DNA from: a virus
Reading direction: 5' to 3' (one strand)
Length of the DNA: 45,892 nt
IMG/VR virus record: IMGVR_UViG_3300028394_001649
Span: 1 to 45,892 of that record
Part shown: positions 8,083 to 15,925 of the stretch, piece after piece
Position numbering within the stretch: position 1 is the stretch's first letter
Layout: every line of letters starts with the position of its first letter
Program-made: the position numbers and the translations under genes
Notes under the pieces: model-generated
Told to the model about the DNA's origin: nothing
Databases searched by the model: none
What the model saw: only the letters and a program-made list of their open reading frames with translations

Positions 8083-8922
8083 ATGAAAAAAATGCAAGCA
8101 ATTGGTGCTCCATTTCAAATAGAATATTCATCAAATTCTAATTTATTGCCACAATCCTTCAGTTGGATCGCGGAAGACTTTCCTGTAAAAGTTTTTATAG
8201 ATGGTGGAATTGCCATCGGAATGTCTTATCAAAAGAAACCTGGAACACTGAAAATAGCATGGGTTTGCGAATCGCGTGCTATTTTTCATGCAATGAACTT
8301 TCCAAGAGAAGTTTGGGAAGAACAATTTTTAAATATTTGCGATTCATATGATCTTCTTTTTACTTCTGAGAAGAGTTGGTTGGGAAAGCATCCAAATGTA
8401 AGATATTGTCCAGCAGGAAGTAATCTTCCATGGATAAAGAACCAAGATATTTTTCCAAAAACAAAATTAGCATCTATGATTGCTTCTCCCAAGAAATTTG
8501 CATTTGGACATGCTATTCGTCATCAATTGGCAGAACAATATAAAAATAACCTTGATCTGTATGGTGGAGTTCTTGGATCTCGTAGATTAAGTCCAGGTGT
8601 TCCGTGGGGCGATAAGTCTGAAGGACTGAATGATTATATGTTTTCTATTACTGTGGAAAATGATAAGTACAGTACATATTATACAGAGAAAATAACTGAT
8701 TGTTTTGCTACGGGAACAATACCAGTATATTGGGGAGCACCAGATATTGGTGATATCTTCAACAAAGATGGAATTATAGAATTAACTCCAGATTTTGATC
8801 CAAAAACATTGACAAAAGAACTATATGAAAGTAAACTTGATGCAGTAAGAGACAACTTTAATCGGGTTAAAGAACTTGTTTCTGCTGATGATCAATTATT
8901 TAAATTAATCAATGAAAACTGA
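8083..8922 (+). CDS. Glycosyltransferase family 10-like (alpha-1,3-fucosyltransferase C-terminal domain)
   Basis: 279 residues from the ATG at 8083 (GGAG at 8069-8072; an upstream in-frame start at 8065 lacks a ribosome site). The block FSITVENDKYSTYYTEKITDCFATGTIPVYWGAPDIGDIF (about 193-232) follows the GT10 donor-site pattern: F-x-x-x-x-E-N ... Y-x-T-E-K-x-x-D ... G-x-I-P-V-Y-W-G-x-P. GT10 enzymes transfer fucose or related sugars from GDP-sugars. The GDP-mannose 3,5-epimerase homologue at 16726 could supply a GDP-hexose. No signal peptide or membrane segment, so it acts in the infected cell's cytoplasm. First gene of the glycan cluster. Confidence 0.82.
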   Translation: MKKMQAIGAPFQIEYSSNSNLLPQSFSWIAEDFPVKVFIDGGIAIGMSYQKKPGTLKIAWVCESRAIFHAMNFPREVWEEQFLNICDSYDLLFTSEKSWLGKHPNVRYCPAGSNLPWIKNQDIFPKTKLASMIASPKKFAFGHAIRHQLAEQYKNNLDLYGGVLGSRRLSPGVPWGDKSEGLNDYMFSITVENDKYSTYYTEKITDCFATGTIPVYWGAPDIGDIFNKDGIIELTPDFDPKTLTKELYESKLDAVRDNFNRVKELVSADDQLFKLINEN

Positions 8923-9580
8923 AATTGTATCCTTTTATTGTGATATAGATGATCGTACATACTATAGCGATCACGCGCGTCGTCTGAGAATCAATTGCAA
9001 TGAGAATAATATTCCACATGATATTCGCGAATTACCTTCGCGTGGTGAATACCGTTTAAATTGTCTTGCTAAACCAAGATTCATTCTTTCTGTGTTGGAA
9101 GAAAAGAAACGACCATTTGTGTGGATGGATGTTGATTCTTTGATTCATGCTGAACTTTCTATATTTGATACCCTGAAAGACAACTGCGATATGGCATTTG
9201 CATATCAAGGCAATCCTCCAGATGTGAATCCCAATTTACCCAAAGCATCACCAATTTATGTAAATTATACAGAAAAGACTATACAGTGTTTGACTTACTG
9301 GGTTGAACGATGCGAATTCAATGAAATGAATTTGGGTGTGAAATTTTTTGATCATGAAGTTCTGATGGGTGAAGTATTGCCAGAATTTTTATCCAAGATG
9401 CGAATTGGTATGCTTGGACATCCATATGCCATATGGCCTGGAACATCATTGCCAGAAGGATTCACGCCAATGATAACAATGGGAATTGCTGATGGAAAAT
9501 CCAAAGAAAATTCACTGAGAGAAATGGGACTTCGAGAAGAAATCGTAAAATTTAACTTAGTAGGTAATGCAAGTGAATAA
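8912..9580 (+). CDS. GT-A-type nucleotide-sugar glycosyltransferase-like protein with DxD motif
   Basis: 222 residues, overlapping the previous gene by 11 nt. The centre has a DxD-type metal/sugar-nucleotide motif in RPFVWMDVDSLIHAEL (about 69-84), then alternating hydrophobic strands and FDHEVLMGEVLPEF, typical of GT-A folds that move sugar from NDP-sugar donors. The DVDS motif and the context of about ten other glycosyltransferases support the call. The acceptor is unknown. A family number cannot be assigned from sequence alone. Confidence 0.7.
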   Translation: MKTEIVSFYCDIDDRTYYSDHARRLRINCNENNIPHDIRELPSRGEYRLNCLAKPRFILSVLEEKKRPFVWMDVDSLIHAELSIFDTLKDNCDMAFAYQGNPPDVNPNLPKASPIYVNYTEKTIQCLTYWVERCEFNEMNLGVKFFDHEVLMGEVLPEFLSKMRIGMLGHPYAIWPGTSLPEGFTPMITMGIADGKSKENSLREMGLREEIVKFNLVGNASE

Positions 9581-10307
9581 ACAAGTTTTATTTTGGCAAC
9601 CAGCTGGCATTGGTGATATATTCTTCTTACAGAAGGCAGCAAGACATTTTATATCTTCAGAATATGAAGTCATATGGCCTGTGATTCCAGAATTCCTATA
9701 CATCAAGGATTACATCAAGGGAATCAATTTTGTAAATGTAAATGAAGATTTTCCTCGTAAGGAATTATATAAGACACCAATTGCAATCAATACAGAAGAA
9801 TTCATTTATATTCCTTTTGATATTTCACATCATAGATTTGGTGTGCTACCGATGAAGGGCAAGTATCTGTTGATGCAATTCCTGGGATTTGATGTCAATG
9901 AAAATAATTGGAAAGATTATTTGCAATTTGAACGAAATCAAGAACGAGAGATTCGTTGTAAGGAAATCCTTGGTATAAAGAACGAACCATTTATTTTTGT
10001 GAATAATATGTTTGCTTCTCCACCTGATATGGTATACAGGGAAGTCAATATTACAAATTCAAATATAAAGTGTGTATACCATAAACCAGAACATATCAAA
10101 CTATTCAATGTATTTGATCTATGCTGGGTTATTGAGAATGCTGTAGAGATTCATACAGTTGAAACTTCACTTTGCTATCTTGTTGAAAAACTAAATACTA
10201 AAGGAAAACTGAACATGTATTCGCGAAAAGTGAATGACAGATTGCAGAATCCAGATTTTTCATATGTTGACCATATTTATAAAAAGGATTGGAATTATAT
10301 AATATGA
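9567..10307 (+). CDS. GT-B-like glycosyltransferase (heptosyltransferase/GT9-like)
   Basis: 246 residues. The N-terminus VLFWQPAGIGDIFFLQKAARHF (7-28) resembles the Gly-x-Gly-Asp-(I/L) nucleotide-sugar transferase start seen in GT9 heptosyltransferases. A later IENAVEIHTVETSLCYLVEKL (about 190-210) resembles the donor-site 'Thr-x-x-Ser' turn of the same fold. It starts inside the 3' end of the previous gene; GTG at 9573 is an alternative start with better spacing from TAGG (9561-9564). It ends overlapping the next start (ATGATG). The substrate is unknown. Confidence 0.6.
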   Translation: MQVNKQVLFWQPAGIGDIFFLQKAARHFISSEYEVIWPVIPEFLYIKDYIKGINFVNVNEDFPRKELYKTPIAINTEEFIYIPFDISHHRFGVLPMKGKYLLMQFLGFDVNENNWKDYLQFERNQEREIRCKEILGIKNEPFIFVNNMFASPPDMVYREVNITNSNIKCVYHKPEHIKLFNVFDLCWVIENAVEIHTVETSLCYLVEKLNTKGKLNMYSRKVNDRLQNPDFSYVDHIYKKDWNYII

Positions 10308-10684
10308 TGCTTGAAGTTTCTATTGGCGAGGCAATTGACAAATATACAATTCTTACAATCAAAGAAGAATGTATCAAAGACGAGAGAAAACTCGTAAATA
10401 TTAAAAAAGAAAGAATGGAAATTGAAAAATCCCTGATAGATCAGGGATACTTTTATTCATTCATCGAAGAGATGGCAGACTTGACTAAAGTAAATAAAAC
10501 TCTTTGGGATATAGAAGATCAGATACGAATTAAAGAAGCAAATAAACAGTTCGATCATGAGTTCATAGAACTTGCAAGATCTGTTTATATTACTAATGAT
10601 AAAAGATTTGAAATTAAAAATCAAATCAATCAAAAGTCAAATTCGAATCTCAAAGAAGAAAAGTCGTATGCCAAATACAATTGA
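10304..10684 (+). CDS. DUF6165-like protein
   Basis: 126 residues from the first ATG of ATGATG (10304/10307). The start MMLEVSIGEAIDKYTILTIKEECIKDERKL matches the pattern I know for DUF6165, a small helical family that commonly sits next to glycosyltransferase genes. No catalytic function is established for the family. The rest is charged and helical (coiled-coil-like, residues 20-100). The 3' end overlaps the next gene by 17 nt. A 20-bp near-perfect palindrome lies inside it at 10429-10448. Confidence 0.75.
   Translation: MMLEVSIGEAIDKYTILTIKEECIKDERKLVNIKKERMEIEKSLIDQGYFYSFIEEMADLTKVNKTLWDIEDQIRIKEANKQFDHEFIELARSVYITNDKRFEIKNQINQKSNSNLKEEKSYAKYN
10429..10448 (+). other. 20-bp palindrome with 2-nt centre
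   Basis: ATCCCTGAT, AG, ATCAGGGAT: 9-bp arms that are exact reverse complements. As RNA it would form an 8-bp stem with a 4-nt loop; as duplex DNA it could be a dimeric protein site. It lies inside coding sequence, so the role is open. Confidence 0.5.
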
Positions 10685-11378
10685 TATATCAGATATAACA
10701 TTTCTTGGAGTGGACGGTGTTGGTAATGATGCAACTATATTGCGTTCATTAAAATACAGCAAACAATTTTTTCCAAATGCTAAAGTTAAATTTTTAACTT
10801 CAGGAAATCATCATTCAATCGATCCTGATATTGAACATGTGCAAATACGAAATCTTGGATACGATGAATTTAGCAAATTCTGTTTAACTGAATTGTATCG
10901 GTATTTTGATACTAGTTATATGATATATTGTCATGGTGATGGGTTTGCCACAAATCCAAATGCATGGACTGGTGAATTTTTAAAATATGATTATCTAGGA
11001 GCACCTTGGCCAAGATCTAATCTAGAAAGAAGTTCAAATAGATGGGAATTGGTTAAAAAAGCGTACTACGAATCACAAAAAACTTATTTTGTTGGGAATG
11101 GTGGATTTTCATTTAGATCTAAAAAATTAATGGAATCTGTAAGTCAACTGTACAAAGATGAATATTATGGTATACCAGAAGATCTTGTCATAGCAATAAT
11201 CATGCGAAAACAACTGGAAAAACAAGGATTTAAATTTACAAGTGATATAGGAGTTGCTGGTAAGTTTTCATGTGAAGCACCCTTTGTAGATGGATACATA
11301 CTTTCATCGGATGAGAGTTTTGGATTCCATTGTGGTGGAACTCATCCCCACAAAGTGAAATTATTGGAGACTGTATGA
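10668..11378 (+). CDS. DUF5672-family glycosyltransferase-like protein (copy 1)
   Basis: 236 residues from the ATG at 10668 (AAGAAG just upstream). Blocks typical of DUF5672 are present: ITFLGVDGVGNDATILRSL near the start, YCHGDGFATNPNAWTGEFLKYDYLGAPWP (about 85-113) and a FVGNGGFSFRSKKLM segment (about 140-154). The family is a GT-A-like set of putative sugar transferases. It is a diverged paralogue of the gene at 14646-15365, which shares the same ordered blocks. ATGA overlap with the next gene. Confidence 0.78.
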   Translation: MPNTIDISDITFLGVDGVGNDATILRSLKYSKQFFPNAKVKFLTSGNHHSIDPDIEHVQIRNLGYDEFSKFCLTELYRYFDTSYMIYCHGDGFATNPNAWTGEFLKYDYLGAPWPRSNLERSSNRWELVKKAYYESQKTYFVGNGGFSFRSKKLMESVSQLYKDEYYGIPEDLVIAIIMRKQLEKQGFKFTSDIGVAGKFSCEAPFVDGYILSSDESFGFHCGGTHPHKVKLLETV

Positions 11379-12370
11379 AGGTTTTAATTACTGGTGTTGC
11401 TGGTCTTTTAGGTTCTCGTCTTGCTGATTGGTTGATTGAGAATGACAAAGCAACGGTGTATGGTATTGATGATCTTTCTGGTGGATACATCCAGAATGTA
11501 AATTCTAAAGTTGTTTTTTACAACTACGACCTTACAAGCAATAGCAAAAAAATAGAATATCTTTTCAAGGAACATAAGTTTGATTATGTCTTTCATTTTG
11601 CCGCATATGCTGCTGAAGGGTTAAGTCCTTTCATTCGTCAATATAATTATGAAAATAATCTGATTGCAACTACAAAGTTGATCAATCTTAGCATCAAGCA
11701 CAAGATCAAGAGATTTGTATTTACATCGACCATGGCAGTTTATGGCAATGGTGAAGTTCCCTTCAAGGAATCGCATCAGCAAGCACCAATAGATCCATAT
11801 GGCATTGCAAAATATGCGTGTGAGATGGATCTCCATGTTGCAGGAGAACAGCATGGTCTTGATTGGTGTATCTTTAGACCTCACAATGTATATGGTGTCA
11901 ATCAAAACATCTGGGACAAGTATAGAAATGTTTTAGGTATTTGGATGTATCAGCATCTTAACGGTATGCCAATGACGATCTATGGTGATGGAGAGCAAAC
12001 CAGAGCATTTAGTTATATTGATGACTGTGTTCCATACTTTTGGATGGGTGCTATTGAAGATAAGGCATCAAAGCAAATATTCAATATTGGTGGAGATGAT
12101 CATATTTCTATAAATGATGCTTGCAATTTGTTAATTGATGTGATAGGATCTGGAACCAAACAACATCTTGAACAACGACATGAAGTAAAACATGCATGGG
12201 TGACGCATGATAAGATCAAGGATGTTCTTGGATATAAGCAAGTAACAACTCTAAAAGACGGATTGAGTAAGATGTGGGAGTGGGCAAAAACTCAACCAAT
12301 GCGTGAAAGAAAACTATGGTCGAAGTATGAATTAGATGTGGGCATTTACAACTATTGGAAAGTGAAATAA
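11375..12370 (+). CDS. NAD-dependent sugar epimerase/dehydratase (extended SDR, UDP-glucose 4-epimerase type)
   Basis: 331 residues. The Rossmann motif GVAGLLGSRL (8-17; TGxxGxxG pattern) is followed by IDDLSGG, FAAYAAEG, the catalytic Ser/Thr region FTSTMAVYG (about 117-125) and the active-site YGIAK (Tyr-x-x-x-Lys, about 145-149). FRPHNVYG and GDGEQTRAFSYIDD (about 167 and 204-217) are typical of GalE/RmlB-type enzymes using UDP- or dTDP-sugars. Start codon overlaps the previous stop. Its last 262 bp are repeated at 13800-14061. The precise substrate cannot be set from sequence. Confidence 0.88.
   Translation: MKVLITGVAGLLGSRLADWLIENDKATVYGIDDLSGGYIQNVNSKVVFYNYDLTSNSKKIEYLFKEHKFDYVFHFAAYAAEGLSPFIRQYNYENNLIATTKLINLSIKHKIKRFVFTSTMAVYGNGEVPFKESHQQAPIDPYGIAKYACEMDLHVAGEQHGLDWCIFRPHNVYGVNQNIWDKYRNVLGIWMYQHLNGMPMTIYGDGEQTRAFSYIDDCVPYFWMGAIEDKASKQIFNIGGDDHISINDACNLLIDVIGSGTKQHLEQRHEVKHAWVTHDKIKDVLGYKQVTTLKDGLSKMWEWAKTQPMRERKLWSKYELDVGIYNYWKVK
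12109..12370 (+). repeat. Direct repeat, copy 1 (epimerase 3' end)
   Basis: 262 bp that align without gaps to 13800-14061 (offset 1691). I count about 30 mismatches (roughly 88% identity), mostly at synonymous positions. Both copies end at the same stop codon. Confidence 0.9.
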
Positions 12371-12371
12371 T

Positions 12372-13007
12372 ATGGCACAAGGTGTACATAAAATTACAGA
12401 ACAGTTCGAGGAAAAGGTAGCAGAATATACTGGTGCGCCTTATGCTGTTGCTCTTGACAACATGAGTAACGCATTGTTTCTTGCTTTGTATTATGAGAAA
12501 GTTCAAGGACTTGAGATCACAATACCAGCAAGAACTTATATGTCAGTTCCCTGTGAAATTATTCATGCTGGTGCAAAAGTAAAATTTGAACCAGTCGAAG
12601 GAACCAAGATCAAAGGTGGGTATCAACTAAAACCAACAAAGGTTTGGGATTGCGCATTGCAATTCACAACAAACATGTATGTGCCAAATACACATATGTG
12701 TTTATCTTTCACTGGACCATATAAGCATCTTAAATTGGGCAAGGGTGGCATGATAATTACTGATGATGTGGATGCGTACAAGTGGTTCAAGAAAGCAAGA
12801 TTTAGTGGAAGAAATGAGTGTTCTTATCACGAAGATACATTTGATATGTTGGGGTGGAACTTCTATATGATGCCAGAGATTGCTGCCCGTGGTCTTCTTC
12901 TGATGACACAGTTTTATAATCTTGATGGCACTCCAAAACACAATCCAGATCTTGAATTACCATATCCAGATCTTTCAAAGCATCCAGTATATACAGATAG
13001 TAAATAA
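12372..13007 (+). CDS. Short DegT/DnrJ/EryC1-type aminotransferase-like protein
   Basis: 211 residues against about 370 for typical DegT enzymes. It has the start of the PLP-binding large domain: an N-terminal EYTGAPYAVALDNMSNALFLAL, ITIPARTYMSVPCEIIHAGA (matching the 'T-x-x-S/T ... G-x-x-x-F' pattern) and SFTGPYKHLKLGKGGMII (about 114-131), where Lys in PYKHL is the expected PLP lysine. The C-terminal small domain is missing and the Asp-rich segment before the lysine is reduced. It may be a minimal family member, a half-enzyme, or degenerate. Lies between the two copies of the epimerase repeat. Confidence 0.65.
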   Translation: MAQGVHKITEQFEEKVAEYTGAPYAVALDNMSNALFLALYYEKVQGLEITIPARTYMSVPCEIIHAGAKVKFEPVEGTKIKGGYQLKPTKVWDCALQFTTNMYVPNTHMCLSFTGPYKHLKLGKGGMIITDDVDAYKWFKKARFSGRNECSYHEDTFDMLGWNFYMMPEIAARGLLLMTQFYNLDGTPKHNPDLELPYPDLSKHPVYTDSK

Positions 13008-13753
13008 TGATTCATATATTTTTTAGACATTATAATGTTGGTGGAAGCAATAATGCTGCAAGACAAGACAATCGTTATCAAGCACGATCTGCTCGTCGTT
13101 GGGGAAATGTAGACAATTGGTTTAATTATGAAAAAGTATTTTTAAATCTTCTTCGTACTACTGCTGGTGCTAATGTTAAGATTAATGTTGTTATGGATGG
13201 CATCATCGAAGAAAATTGGATTGCAAAATACAAAAATAAATTTACACCATATGAAATTGTCGGTGGAACTGATTTTGCGTCATTTTTTCCAACAATGGAT
13301 ATTGTAAAAAATGATACATCTATTCGACAAAATGATATAGTTTATCTTTTAGAAAATGATTATCTTCATGTTGATGGATGGGTTTCAAAGGTAGAAGAAC
13401 TCTACACAATGTACAATGATAATGTAAGTTATGTTTCACTATACGATCATTTGGATAAATACATTTATGATCATTATTCGCATTTGAGGGAAAAGATTAT
13501 TATAACCAGAACCCATCACTGGAGAACTACCCCAAGCACAACGGGAACATTCATGTTAAGTAAGAAAATCTTCGATGAGGATTATGATGTTCATTCGACA
13601 CGAAAAGAAGATCATGGTAAATTTGTATGGTTACAAGAAAATAGAAAAAGATTTCTGTTGACTCCTATCCCTGGATTATCAACTCATTGTGTTGGAGAAT
13701 GTTCACCCACAATTGATTGGCAAGCAATTAGCGATAGAGAGGTAATACAGTGA
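13007..13753 (+). CDS. Putative glycosyltransferase of the glycan cluster (unassigned family)
   Basis: 248 residues. The N-terminus IFFRHYNVGGSNNAARQDNRYQARSARR and a central NDIVYLLENDYLHVDGWVSKVEELY (about 108-131) suggest a GT-A-like fold, where the END segment could act as the metal-binding acidic motif; THHWRTTPSTTGTFMLSKKIF (about 167-187) resembles the acceptor-side segment. The evidence is pattern plus context only; I do not recognise a named family. Start overlaps the previous stop by 1 nt, and its stop overlaps the GTG of the next fragment. Confidence 0.5.
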   Translation: MIHIFFRHYNVGGSNNAARQDNRYQARSARRWGNVDNWFNYEKVFLNLLRTTAGANVKINVVMDGIIEENWIAKYKNKFTPYEIVGGTDFASFFPTMDIVKNDTSIRQNDIVYLLENDYLHVDGWVSKVEELYTMYNDNVSYVSLYDHLDKYIYDHYSHLREKIIITRTHHWRTTPSTTGTFMLSKKIFDEDYDVHSTRKEDHGKFVWLQENRKRFLLTPIPGLSTHCVGECSPTIDWQAISDREVIQ

Positions 13754-14061
13754 ATACAGTTGAAGAATCGTATCGTGCATTGTCTTTGAGTGCATCGGAT
13801 ATAAATGATGCTTGCAATTTGTTAATTGATGTGGTAGGATCAGGTACTAAACAGCATCTCGAACAGAGACATGAAGTAAAACATGCATGGGTGACGCATG
13901 ATAAGATCAAGGATGTTCTTGGATATAAGCAAGTGACATCTTTAAAAGATGGATTGGGTAAAATGTGGGAATGGGCAAAGACCCAACCCATGCGGGAGAG
14001 AAAGTTATGGGATAAGTATGAATTGGATAAAGGAATTTACAACTATTGGAAAGTGAAATAA
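13750..14061 (+). pseudogene. Fragment duplicate of the epimerase C-terminus
   Basis: 103 residues. After a unique 17-residue start (MNTVEESYRALSLSASD), the rest repeats the last 86 residues of the epimerase at 11375-12370 with only about five amino-acid changes. It lacks the Rossmann fold, the catalytic Tyr/Lys and the NAD site, so it cannot be an epimerase by itself. A GTG start (GTGA overlap) and GAGAGG at 13737-13742 mean it could still be translated. It is either a remnant of a second epimerase lost by deletion or a kept small domain. Confidence 0.8.
13800..14061 (+). repeat. Direct repeat, copy 2 (epimerase 3' end)
   Basis: Second copy of the 262-bp element at 12109-12370. Most differences fall in third codon positions, implying the two copies diverged while the protein was still constrained. 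Confidence 0.9.
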
Positions 14062-14063
14062 AA

Positions 14064-14588
14064 ATGAATAAACCAAATTTAAAACAAGAAAGAATGCATG
14101 GAATGGGAGATGCTGGTGGAGTTAATTATATAGAAGGATTAGATGAACTTTGTTTATTTTTTAAAATGAACAAAAATCATAAAGTTCTAGAATTAGGTTG
14201 TAATGATGGAGTTAGCACATCTTTATTTGCATACTATGCTGATGTTGTTGATACTGTTGATATAGTTTTAACAGAAAAAATGAAAAATATTTTAAATTTT
14301 CATAAAAACATTAATTTTAAACAAGGAAGTATTTCTCAGATAGTTCCAAATTTAATTGATGATTATTATGATTTTATTTATATTGACGCAGATCATTCTT
14401 TTCATTCTGTAGTACATGATATAAATGTTAGTCTTCCAAAATTAAAAAAAACTGGAATAATGTCTGGACATGATTATATACCAGATAGTCCAACATTATT
14501 TGGAGTAAGTCAAGCAGTAAATAGTTTATTTAATATTGAAAAAATTAAAGTTTTTTCTGATTATAGTTGGGCAATTATTGGAGAATAA
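14064..14588 (+). CDS. Class I SAM-dependent methyltransferase (Methyltransf_24-like), copy 1
   Basis: 174 residues from the ATG at 14064. SAM motif I VLELGCNDGVSTSLFAYYA is near 42-60, an acidic motif follows, FDFIYIDADHSFHSVVHDI (about 106-124) matches the post-I 'IDADHSY' signature of this family, and SGHDYIPDSP is near 142. Such enzymes in glycan clusters usually O-methylate sugars. The gene and its neighbour at 15369 are notably AT-rich in codon use (many AAA, TTT, ATA), more so than the epimerases. Sugar substrate unknown. Confidence 0.82.
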   Translation: MNKPNLKQERMHGMGDAGGVNYIEGLDELCLFFKMNKNHKVLELGCNDGVSTSLFAYYADVVDTVDIVLTEKMKNILNFHKNINFKQGSISQIVPNLIDDYYDFIYIDADHSFHSVVHDINVSLPKLKKTGIMSGHDYIPDSPTLFGVSQAVNSLFNIEKIKVFSDYSWAIIGE

Positions 14589-14645
14589 AATTCATGAAAT
14601 GTTTAGTAATTGCAATGGTCTTACTATACTGAAACGAGTTGGTTC

Positions 14646-15365
14646 ATGATAGATTTATCAAAAGTAACTTTAGTCACTATAGATGGTACTGGCAAAGATA
14701 CTTCCAAACTTATTGAAGTAATCGATATCTGCACTCGTAAAATAAACTTTGGGTCTGTTATTTTGATTACAGCAGATCCAGACATTCAGACTACTGCTAA
14801 AGTGACAATTCATACAATTGACAAGATGTCATATCCAGAGTATAATACATTTTGTATAACGGATTTGAATAAATATGTCAATACAGAATTTTGTTTGATT
14901 GTTCAGACTGATGGATTTATCTGCAAACCAACAAACTGGACAGATGAATTTTATAACTATGATTACATCGGTTGTCCGTGGATGGATGCCGAACCTGGAT
15001 ATTTTCCTTGGGTTACTGAACCAAAGTATCAAGTTGGTTGTGGTGGATTTTGTTTCCGTAGTAAGAAATTACTACAAACAGGAGCAAATATAAGCAGGGA
15101 ATTTATCTCAAGAATGACACACGCAGGAATGGGTGAGGATGTAATCATATGTGTATCACTGAGGGATTATTTTGAAAAAATGGATTGTAAGTTTCCAACA
15201 GGAGAATTTGCAAAGAAGTTTGCACTAGGGAGTGCTCCGCTAAAGGAAAATCAATTGGAAACTACATTTGGATTCCACAGCAATGAATATATGTCGGAAG
15301 TTAAAAAAATGATTGAAAGATGGGATGAATATGAAATTACAAGAAATACTAACAGAGGAAATTAA
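14646..15365 (+). CDS. DUF5672-family glycosyltransferase-like protein (copy 2)
   Basis: 239 residues from the ATG at 14646. KVTLVTIDGTGKDTSKLIE parallels the start of the copy at 10668. Further matches are IVQTDGFICKPTNWTDEFYNYDYIGCPWMD (about 84-113), VGCGGFCFRSKKLLQ (about 127-141) and a late GEDVIICVSLRDY segment. An in-frame TTG at 14610 is rejected because it lacks a ribosome site. A TATACT box at 14625-14630 lies 15 nt before the ATG but has no good -35. Confidence 0.78.
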   Translation: MIDLSKVTLVTIDGTGKDTSKLIEVIDICTRKINFGSVILITADPDIQTTAKVTIHTIDKMSYPEYNTFCITDLNKYVNTEFCLIVQTDGFICKPTNWTDEFYNYDYIGCPWMDAEPGYFPWVTEPKYQVGCGGFCFRSKKLLQTGANISREFISRMTHAGMGEDVIICVSLRDYFEKMDCKFPTGEFAKKFALGSAPLKENQLETTFGFHSNEYMSEVKKMIERWDEYEITRNTNRGN

Positions 15366-15368
15366 TTT

Positions 15369-15908
15369 ATGAAAGTTAGACCAATGCGACCACTTGAAGG
15401 TGTACAAGGATTGATTGATATTTGCGATTTTGTTTCTAGTAACATTAAAGTAGAAACTGCTTTAGAGTTGGGATCATATATTGGAGAATCAACTGTTACA
15501 TTTGCTAAAAATTTTAAAGATTTAAAAATTTTGTATGCAGTCGATCCGTTTAGTTTAAATTTTAATTCTGATAATTTATTTGATGAAGAAAATATAGAAG
15601 GAATAATGAACATTTTCTATAAAAATATTGAACAATATCCATCAATCAAGCATATTAGAAAAGATTCAGAAAACGCATCAAAAGATTTTGAAAATAAAAT
15701 TTTTGATTTCATTTATATTGATGGTTGTCACTCATTTGATTGTGTGATGAAGGATGTTAAATATTGGAAACCAAAAGTAAAAGAAAATTGTTATATGTCA
15801 TTCCATGACATTGATTGGTATGAAGTTGTATCTGCATTATCTTTACATTTTGATATCGATAACGGGTATATGACCAAAGACAACAGCATTACTTTTAGAG
15901 TTCAATAA
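15369..15908 (+). CDS. Class I SAM-dependent methyltransferase (Methyltransf_24-like), copy 2
   Basis: 179 residues. Motif I ALELGSYIGESTVTFAKNF (about 31-49), then YAVDPFSLNF, and FDFIYIDGCHSFDCVMKDVKYW (about 114-135), the same signature as the gene at 14064, followed by YMSFHDIDWYEV. Probable sugar O-methyltransferase by context. It follows the DUF5672 gene by 3 nt. Two related methyltransferases alternating with DUF5672 copies suggest repeated acquisition or duplication of a small module. Confidence 0.82.
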   Translation: MKVRPMRPLEGVQGLIDICDFVSSNIKVETALELGSYIGESTVTFAKNFKDLKILYAVDPFSLNFNSDNLFDEENIEGIMNIFYKNIEQYPSIKHIRKDSENASKDFENKIFDFIYIDGCHSFDCVMKDVKYWKPKVKENCYMSFHDIDWYEVVSALSLHFDIDNGYMTKDNSITFRVQ

Positions 15909-15925
15909 AATTAAGAGGAATAAAA

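Noticed and set aside
14610-14645. Upstream TTG start for the second DUF5672 gene
   Set aside because: No ribosome site, and the extra residues (MQWSYYTETSWF) do not align with the other copy; the ATG at 14646 does.
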